A stretch of 11,179 nt of DNA from an uncultured cyanobacterium. Its GTDB lineage: Bacteria > Cyanobacteriota > Cyanobacteriia > PCC-6307 > Cyanobiaceae. Below are positions 6,120 to 11,179 of this stretch, one piece after another (within the stretch, counting starts at the first letter, position 1; each line of letters opens with the position of its first letter). The stretch covers positions 1 to 11,179 of the forward strand of contig CAIZOZ010000052.1 of assembly GCA_903934745.1 (NCBI GenBank), written 5' to 3'. The notes beneath the pieces are model-generated. The model was not told the DNA's origin. It did not search any database and saw only the letters and a program-made list of their open reading frames with translations. The position numbers were made by a program, and so were the translations under genes.

Positions 6120-7604
6120 ATGGTGGGAGGTACGGCAGCGCAGGCCGCCTGGGAGCCGGTGATCGGCCTCGAGACCCATGTGCAACTGGGCACCGACAGC
6201 AAGATCTTCAGTTGCGCCTCCACGGCCTTTGGTGACGATCCCAACTCTCACATTGATCCGGTGGTGTGCGGTCTGCCCGGCACGCTGCCGGTGCTGAATC
6301 AAAAGGTGCTCGAGTACGCCGTCAAGGCGGCCATGGCGCTGAACCTGCAGGTGGCTGAACACAGCAAGTTCGATCGGAAGCAGTACTTCTATCCCGATCT
6401 GCCCAAGAACTACCAGATCTCCCAGTACGACGAGCCGATTGCTGAGAACGGCTGGATCGAAGTGGAGGTGGCTGAAAAAGGCAAGGACACCTACCTCAAG
6501 ACAATCGGCATCGAGCGTTTGCACATGGAGGAGGATGCCGGCAAGTTGGTGCATGCCGGCAGCGATCGGCTCGATGGCTCCAGCCATTCGCTGGTGGATT
6601 ACAACCGTGCCGGAGTGGCCCTGGCCGAGATCGTTTCCAAGCCGGATCTGCGCACCGGCCGGGAAGCTGCTGAATACGCCTCCGAGATCCGCCGGATCAT
6701 GCGTTATCTCGGCGTCAGCGACGGCAACATGCAGGAAGGTTCGCTGCGCTGTGATGTGAACATCTCGGTGCGGCGTGGGCCCGAGGCCCCCTTCGGCACC
6801 AAGGTGGAGATCAAGAACATGAACTCCTTCTCGGCGATTCAGAAGGCGATCGACTACGAAATCGCCCGCCAGATCAAGGCCTATGAGGCCGGTGAGCCGG
6901 TGGTGCAGGAAACCCGCCTCTGGGATGAAAGCAAGCAGCTCACCAAGAGCATGCGTAGTAAGGAGGGCGCCAGCGACTATCGCTACTTCCCCGATCCTGA
7001 TCTGGGCCCGATCGAAGTGAGCCCTCCGCAGCGGGAAGCCTGGCGGGCTGAACTGCCGGAGCTGCCGGCCGCCAAACGCCATCGCTATGCCGAAACGTTC
7101 GGGCTCTCCATCTATGACGCCCGCGTGCTCACCGATGAGCGGCCGATGGCGGAATACTTCGAGGCGGCCGTGGCTGCCGGTGGCGAGGCCAAGGCGTTGG
7201 CCAACTGGATCACCGGCGACATCGCCGCCTATGTGAACGCCAAGCGCCTGGCCTACGGCACGTTGCCGTTGCGGCCGGCCCAGCTGGCCGAGCTGGTGGG
7301 CCTGATCGAAAACGGCACGATCAGCGGCAAGATCGCTAAGGAGATCCTGCCTGAACTGCTGGAGCAGGGCGGCTCGGCCCAGGCGATCGTGGCCGCCAAG
7401 GGCCTCGGCATGATCAGTGATCCGGCGGCGATCACGGCGATCGTCGAGGAGTTGCTGGCGGCCCATCCCGACGAGGTGACCGCCTTCCGTGGCGGCAAGA
7501 CCAAGCTGCAGGGCTTCTTCGTCGGGCAGCTGATGAAGCGCACCGGCGGCCGCGCCGATCCGAAGCTGGCCAATCAGATCCTGGTGGAGAAGCTGAAGGG
7601 GTGA
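6120..7604 (+). CDS. gatB: Aspartyl/glutamyl-tRNA(Asn/Gln) amidotransferase subunit B
   Basis: GatB is the tRNA-binding kinase subunit of GatCAB, which converts Glu-tRNA(Gln) to Gln-tRNA(Gln), and Asp-tRNA(Asn) in organisms that need it. Cyanobacteria rely on this route because they lack a conventional GlnRS. From the ATG at 6120 the protein has 494 residues, the family's usual length; a GTG at 6045 would add 25 unsupported residues. Signatures in order are EPVIGLETHVQLGT (12-25), GLPGTLPVLN (51-60), FDRKQYFYPDLPKNYQISQY (84-103), HMEEDAGKLVH (135-145), YNRAGVALAEIVSKPDLRT (161-179), EGSLRCDVNISVR (206-218), KVEIKNMNSFSAI (228-240) and SKEGASDYRYFPDPDL (280-295). A helical YqeY-like tail follows (~345-494). 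gatA and gatC are not in the window, as is common when gat genes are scattered. Confidence 0.98.
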   Translation: MVGGTAAQAAWEPVIGLETHVQLGTDSKIFSCASTAFGDDPNSHIDPVVCGLPGTLPVLNQKVLEYAVKAAMALNLQVAEHSKFDRKQYFYPDLPKNYQISQYDEPIAENGWIEVEVAEKGKDTYLKTIGIERLHMEEDAGKLVHAGSDRLDGSSHSLVDYNRAGVALAEIVSKPDLRTGREAAEYASEIRRIMRYLGVSDGNMQEGSLRCDVNISVRRGPEAPFGTKVEIKNMNSFSAIQKAIDYEIARQIKAYEAGEPVVQETRLWDESKQLTKSMRSKEGASDYRYFPDPDLGPIEVSPPQREAWRAELPELPAAKRHRYAETFGLSIYDARVLTDERPMAEYFEAAVAAGGEAKALANWITGDIAAYVNAKRLAYGTLPLRPAQLAELVGLIENGTISGKIAKEILPELLEQGGSAQAIVAAKGLGMISDPAAITAIVEELLAAHPDEVTAFRGGKTKLQGFFVGQLMKRTGGRADPKLANQILVEKLKG

Positions 7605-7618
7605 GCGGTTGCGGTTGG

Positions 7619-7635
7619 CCGGTTCGCTGCACCGG
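7619..7635. terminator. Hairpin between convergent gatB and coaE
   Basis: CCGGT (7619-7623) and ACCGG (7631-7635) form a perfect stem around a 7-base loop in the 39-base spacer between two convergent genes. It could end both transcripts. There is no T-run on either side. Confidence 0.35.
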
Positions 7636-7643
7636 ATCCGTCG

Positions 7644-8302
<659 letters not shown>

Positions 8303-8312
<10 letters not shown>

Positions 8313-8515
8313 CGCTGGCGCAGGGCCCGCCCCAGCAGGATCAGCAGGCTGGTGAGGATCGGCAGATGGCGCGTGGCCAGCAGATGGCGGCCCGGCCCGA
8401 AGTCGTGGCGCTCGAAACGCCACACGAGCGTGCCCGCCTGGGCGAGGCAGCCGTCATCGGCCCATTCGACGATGTCGAGGCCTTCGCGACGGATCGCCTG
8501 CCACAGATGGTCCAT
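8303..8515 (-). CDS. Small hypothetical protein upstream of coaE
   Basis: This 70-residue ORF starts at the ATG at 8515 and ends inside the first codons of coaE (10-base overlap). Its composition is that of a real folded protein: MDHLWQAIRREGLDIVEWADD, then LVWRFERHDFGPGRH, and a hydrophobic C-terminal helix LPILTSLLILLGRAL (51-65) ending in a basic tail. The codons are GC3-rich in this frame, and a TGA lies in frame 15 codons upstream of the ATG. The C-terminal helix is too short and punctuated to be sure of membrane insertion; an amphipathic or peripheral helix is possible. I do not recognise a named family, and no catalytic motif is visible. Its coupling to coaE suggests that the two are expressed together; a shared function is not shown. 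Confidence 0.65.
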
Positions 8516-8655
8516 CGGCAGGCTGTCCGGCCGGGTGGCACGGTCGCAGGTCTCGATTCAGGCTAAGGGGCCTGCCAGGGGCTGCACCGGCGGCGGCAAA
8601 ACTGGACAGGCGTCGGCACCAAGGGCGAAAATCGGTTTTTAACGGGCGACAGCCC

Positions 8656-9423
8656 ATGTCGCCTTCCGACCAACCCGCTGCTGCCGGGCCCGCGGTCCAC
8701 GATGGTCTGCTTGGTTGCCAGATCTGGCTTCTCGACGACGACAAGGCGCTCTGCCGTCTGCTGGAGCCGATCCTGAACTCCAGGGGCTGGCGGCCCCGCA
8801 GTTTTCATCGTCCCGATGATCTGCTGAATGCCCTTGATGGCGGCGCCCCCGATCTGCTGGTGCTCGATCAGATGCTGCCGGACAAGTCCGGCACCCATGT
8901 GCTGGCCAATCTGCGCCAGGAGGGCTGGCGCTTTCCGGTGCTGATGCTCTCAGCCCTGGGTGCACCTGCCGATCGCATCTGCGGCCTGGAGGTGGGTGCC
9001 GACGACTACCTCGCCAAGCCCTTCCTGCCCAGGGAACTGCAGCTGCGCATCGAGAAGTTGTTGCTGCAGCACCCCAGACGGCGTCAGGCCCAGCGGTTGG
9101 AGGGAGCCTTCGCGATGGGACGGCTGCAGTTCGAGCCCGCCCAGTGTCGGCTCACCGGCGCTGATGGCCTGCAGTATCCGGTCAGTCGCGGTGCGGTGGC
9201 CCTGTTGCTGGCCTTCTGCCAGGCCCCCGATCAGGTGCTCAGCCGTGATCACCTGCTGCTGGCCAGCGGCAGCCTGGTGGATGCCAACACCAGCCGCAGC
9301 CTGGATGTGCGCCTGTCGCGGCTGCGGCGCCTGCTGGAATCGATCTCGGAGGGAACGGTGCGGATCGAAACGGTGCGCGGTCTGGGCTATCGCCTCCACC
9401 TGGAAGCCTCACCTTGTCCCTGA
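8656..9423 (+). CDS. OmpR/PhoB-family response regulator
   Basis: This 255-residue DNA-binding response regulator is activated by phosphorylation from a histidine kinase. The receiver domain (~21-138) has the acidic pocket WLLDDDK (24-30), the phospho-acceptor D71 in LLVLDQMLPDKSG (67-79), S99 in VLMLSALG (95-102) in place of the usual Thr, and K121 in YLAKPF (118-123). The winged-helix effector domain (~150-250) shows LTGADGLQYPVSRGAVALLLAF, RDHLLLASG, SRSLDVRLSRLRRLLE and the C-terminal hairpin IETVRGLGYRL (237-247). It has about 20 extra residues before the receiver. The ATG at 8656 is preceded by a small hairpin and no clear Shine-Dalgarno. The gene overlaps the kinase gene by 10 bases, so this is a cognate pair. 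Target genes are unknown; adjacent argJ is a possible co-transcribed partner rather than a shown target. Confidence 0.95.
   Translation: MSPSDQPAAAGPAVHDGLLGCQIWLLDDDKALCRLLEPILNSRGWRPRSFHRPDDLLNALDGGAPDLLVLDQMLPDKSGTHVLANLRQEGWRFPVLMLSALGAPADRICGLEVGADDYLAKPFLPRELQLRIEKLLLQHPRRRQAQRLEGAFAMGRLQFEPAQCRLTGADGLQYPVSRGAVALLLAFCQAPDQVLSRDHLLLASGSLVDANTSRSLDVRLSRLRRLLESISEGTVRIETVRGLGYRLHLEASPCP
9402..9406 (+). promoter_or_regulatory. Shine-Dalgarno supporting the TTG start of the kinase
   Basis: GGAAG lies seven bases before the TTG at 9414, inside the response-regulator gene. It supports this rare start codon and a 10-base overlap. Confidence 0.45.
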
Positions 9424-10499
9424 TCCGGCGCCGGCAGGAGCGCCCCCTGCAGCTGAGCACGGCTGATCGCTGGCGGCTGCTGCGTTACGCCCTGCTGGGC
9501 AGCTTGGTGAGTGCGCTGCTGCTGTGGCCCTTGCAGTGGTGGTTGCTGGAGCAGCCTGTCGCCGGGGTGGCCTGGGTGATGGTGTGGGGCGGCCTGGTGG
9601 TGTTGCTGGGGCTGTTGCTGGGGCTGTTGGCCTACCTGCGCCGCTGGGTGGAACTGCCCCTGGCCCACCTGGTGCGTGGCTTGCCCCAGCAGGCGGCGCC
9701 CCGCATCGATCTGGTGCCTGAGGAGGGATTCGCGCCGTTGCGGCTGCTCAGCCTGCGCATCAACCGCCTGCTGGAGCAACTCAACAGCCATGCGGTGGCG
9801 CGCGAGTCCCTGCTGCGGGGGCTGGTGCATGATCTGCGCGGACCACTGACGCGGCTGATCCTGCGGGTGGAGCAGCTGCGACTGGACAGCGACGTGGAGG
9901 CCAGCATGATTCAGGGCCTGCATGGGGACATCGAGGCCCTGCGCAACCTCAGCGATCAGCTGGCGGCGCTCTCCGATGACGAACCGCTGGAGAACCGGGC
10001 GGTGGTGCTGGCGCTGGATGATCTCTGCCATCGCATCGCCGATACCTACGGCCATGGTCGCGTCGAGGTGCGAACCCCCCGGCTGATCGTGCGGCTGGAT
10101 CGGGGCTCCCTGCAGCGCACGCTCAACAATCTGATCGACAACGCCCTGGAATACGGCCAGCCGCCGGTGCAGATCTCGGCCCAGCTGGAGCGCCAGGGCC
10201 TGTTGATCCTGGTGGAGGATCACGGCCATGGCATGCGCTCGGCTGAGCTGCTGTCGATGGTGCATCTGCCGCGGGCGGACGACCGGCAGGAAAGCCAGCA
10301 TCGGGGCCTGGGGCTCTCGATCGCCCAGCACTTCTGCCGTCGCCATGGCGGTGTGTTGCACCTGGGGCAGTCTTCGCTGGGAGGGCTGGCGGTGGAACTG
10401 CGGCTGCCCCTGTCGGTGCTGGTGAGCAGCACCGATCGGCGTCAGCATCGTCGGGTATCCAGTTCAGCCCAGGAGCCGGACCCCTTCTCGGCAGGATGA
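9414..10499 (+). CDS. Two-transmembrane sensor histidine kinase
   Basis: This 361-residue membrane kinase should phosphorylate the response regulator encoded just upstream. It starts at a TTG inside the regulator gene. Two membrane helices (~24-45 and 52-74) are separated by only about six residues, so there is almost no extracytoplasmic sensor. A HAMP-like linker follows (~75-127). The dimerisation/phosphoacceptor helix carries LVHDLRGPLTRL (137-148) with H139. The ATPase domain has the N-box TLNNLIDNALEYG (236-248), the G1 box VEDHGHGM (267-274) and the G2 box HRGLGLSIAQHF (296-307). A ~25-residue Ser/Arg/Gln tail follows the catalytic domain. The short loop suggests intramembrane or membrane-stress sensing, or an accessory protein as the sensor. 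Kinase identity is secure; the signal is unknown. Confidence 0.94.
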   Translation: MSLIRRRQERPLQLSTADRWRLLRYALLGSLVSALLLWPLQWWLLEQPVAGVAWVMVWGGLVVLLGLLLGLLAYLRRWVELPLAHLVRGLPQQAAPRIDLVPEEGFAPLRLLSLRINRLLEQLNSHAVARESLLRGLVHDLRGPLTRLILRVEQLRLDSDVEASMIQGLHGDIEALRNLSDQLAALSDDEPLENRAVVLALDDLCHRIADTYGHGRVEVRTPRLIVRLDRGSLQRTLNNLIDNALEYGQPPVQISAQLERQGLLILVEDHGHGMRSAELLSMVHLPRADDRQESQHRGLGLSIAQHFCRRHGGVLHLGQSSLGGLAVELRLPLSVLVSSTDRRQHRRVSSSAQEPDPFSAG

Positions 10500-10502
10500 G
10501 GG
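10498..10502 (+). promoter_or_regulatory. Shine-Dalgarno of argJ
   Basis: GAGGG overlaps the stop codon of the kinase gene and lies seven bases before the GTG at 10510, favouring that start over the in-frame GTG at 10537. Confidence 0.5.
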
Positions 10503-10509
10503 CAGCTTC

Positions 10510-11179
10510 GTGCCGCTCTTGAGCGCTTTCCCCCCTGTGTCTGATTGGCATCCCATCGCCGGTGGCATCACGGCCCCGGCCGGCTTCCAGGCTGCCGGCA
10601 TCACCGCCGGCCTCAAAGCCAGTGGCAAGCCGGATCTCTCCTTGCTGCTGGCACCCGCAGGGGCGGTCTGCGCCGGCAGCTTCACGCTCAACCGGGTGCG
10701 GGCCGCCTGCGTCGATCTCTGCGCCGAGCGGCTGGCGGCCAGCGGCGGCCAGGCCCGGGCCGTGCTCACCAACTCCGGCCAGGCCAATGCCTGCACCGGT
10801 GAGCGCGGCCTGATCGACAGCCTCAGGGCTACGGCGGAGCTGGCCCAACGGCTGGGTCTGAGTGAGGAGGAGGTGCTGATCTGCTCCACCGGCGTGATCG
10901 GCGTACCGATTCCGATCGAGATCCTGATCGCCGGCCTCGATCCGCTGCTGGCGGCCCTGGCGAGCGAGGGCGGCGAGGCGGCGGCCCGGGCGATTCTCAC
11001 CACCGATCTGGTGGTCAAGCAGATCGCCCTCGAGGCTGATCTGGGCGGCCGCAAGGTGCGGATCGGCGGCATGGCCAAGGGTTCGGGGATGATCCATCCG
11101 GACATGGCGACGATGCTCGGCTACCTCAGTTGCGATGCCGGCCTACCGGCCGAGGTGTGGCAAGCGATGGTGCGGCGGC
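10510..11179 (+). CDS. argJ: Glutamate N-acetyltransferase/ornithine acetyltransferase ArgJ (3' partial)
   Basis: ArgJ moves the acetyl group from N-acetylornithine to glutamate in the cyclic arginine pathway; some forms also use acetyl-CoA. It is made as a precursor that cuts itself before a Thr nucleophile to give alpha and beta chains. The frame runs off the window after 223 of about 400-420 residues. Visible signatures are AGGITAPAGFQAAGITAGLK (17-36), LTNSGQANACTG (86-97), the oxyanion-hole loop ICSTGVIGVPIP (124-135), the cleavage site AILTTD (161-166, with T165 as the expected nucleophile) and GGMAKGSGMIHPDMATML (186-203). The GTG start has a good Shine-Dalgarno; a GTG nine codons later is an alternative. 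Only 10 bases separate it from the kinase stop, so argJ is probably translated from the same transcript. Confidence 0.96.
   Translation, partial: MPLLSAFPPVSDWHPIAGGITAPAGFQAAGITAGLKASGKPDLSLLLAPAGAVCAGSFTLNRVRAACVDLCAERLAASGGQARAVLTNSGQANACTGERGLIDSLRATAELAQRLGLSEEEVLICSTGVIGVPIPIEILIAGLDPLLAALASEGGEAAARAILTTDLVVKQIALEADLGGRKVRIGGMAKGSGMIHPDMATMLGYLSCDAGLPAEVWQAMVRR

Noticed and set aside
6084..7466. 460-residue minus-strand open frame over gatB
   Set aside because: gatB is unambiguous on the plus strand; the antisense frame is a codon-bias shadow.
8313..8423. N-terminal extension of CoaE to 8423
   Set aside because: The Pro/Ala/Arg-rich extension overlaps the small ORF and places the P-loop unusually far from the N-terminus.

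Overview
The window is very GC-rich (about two thirds or more G+C by eye, strongly GC at third codon positions) and looks like a chromosomal segment of a picocyanobacterium of the Cyanobium/Synechococcus type. The signs are GatB of the cyanobacterial type (the indirect Gln/Asn-tRNA route), a stand-alone ThiO-like oxidase, a 152-residue Ndk, ArgJ, and a FecR-like protein next to a CHASE2 cyclase. Species cannot be fixed from the sequence alone. No mobile element, CRISPR array or tRNA/rRNA was seen.

Left part (1-4259), all plus strand, mostly accessory. The 3' end of a membrane-anchored, Gln/Arg-rich protein is followed by a 478-base stretch with no convincing gene, then an unrecognised 179-residue protein. 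Next come a secreted FecR-domain protein and a CHASE2-class III nucleotide cyclase whose reading frames overlap by 4 bases. The last two form a plausible signalling unit: an extracytoplasmic FecR-like partner, a CHASE2 sensor and a cyclase output making cAMP.

Middle part (4338-8515), housekeeping. ndk (+) converges on thiO (-), which diverges from gatB (+), which in turn converges on coaE (-). A 70-residue conserved-looking small ORF lies directly upstream of coaE and overlaps it. Short GC hairpins lie in both convergent junctions.

Right part (8656-11179), plus strand. An OmpR-type response regulator overlaps a two-helix sensor histidine kinase by 10 bases, and argJ, cut by the window edge, follows after 10 bases with a good Shine-Dalgarno. 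These three genes may be one transcript, which would tie an arginine-pathway gene to a two-component system.

The main candidates for something less well described are the FecR/CHASE2-cyclase pair with its unknown upstream neighbour, the short-loop histidine kinase pair next to argJ, and the small ORF coupled to coaE.
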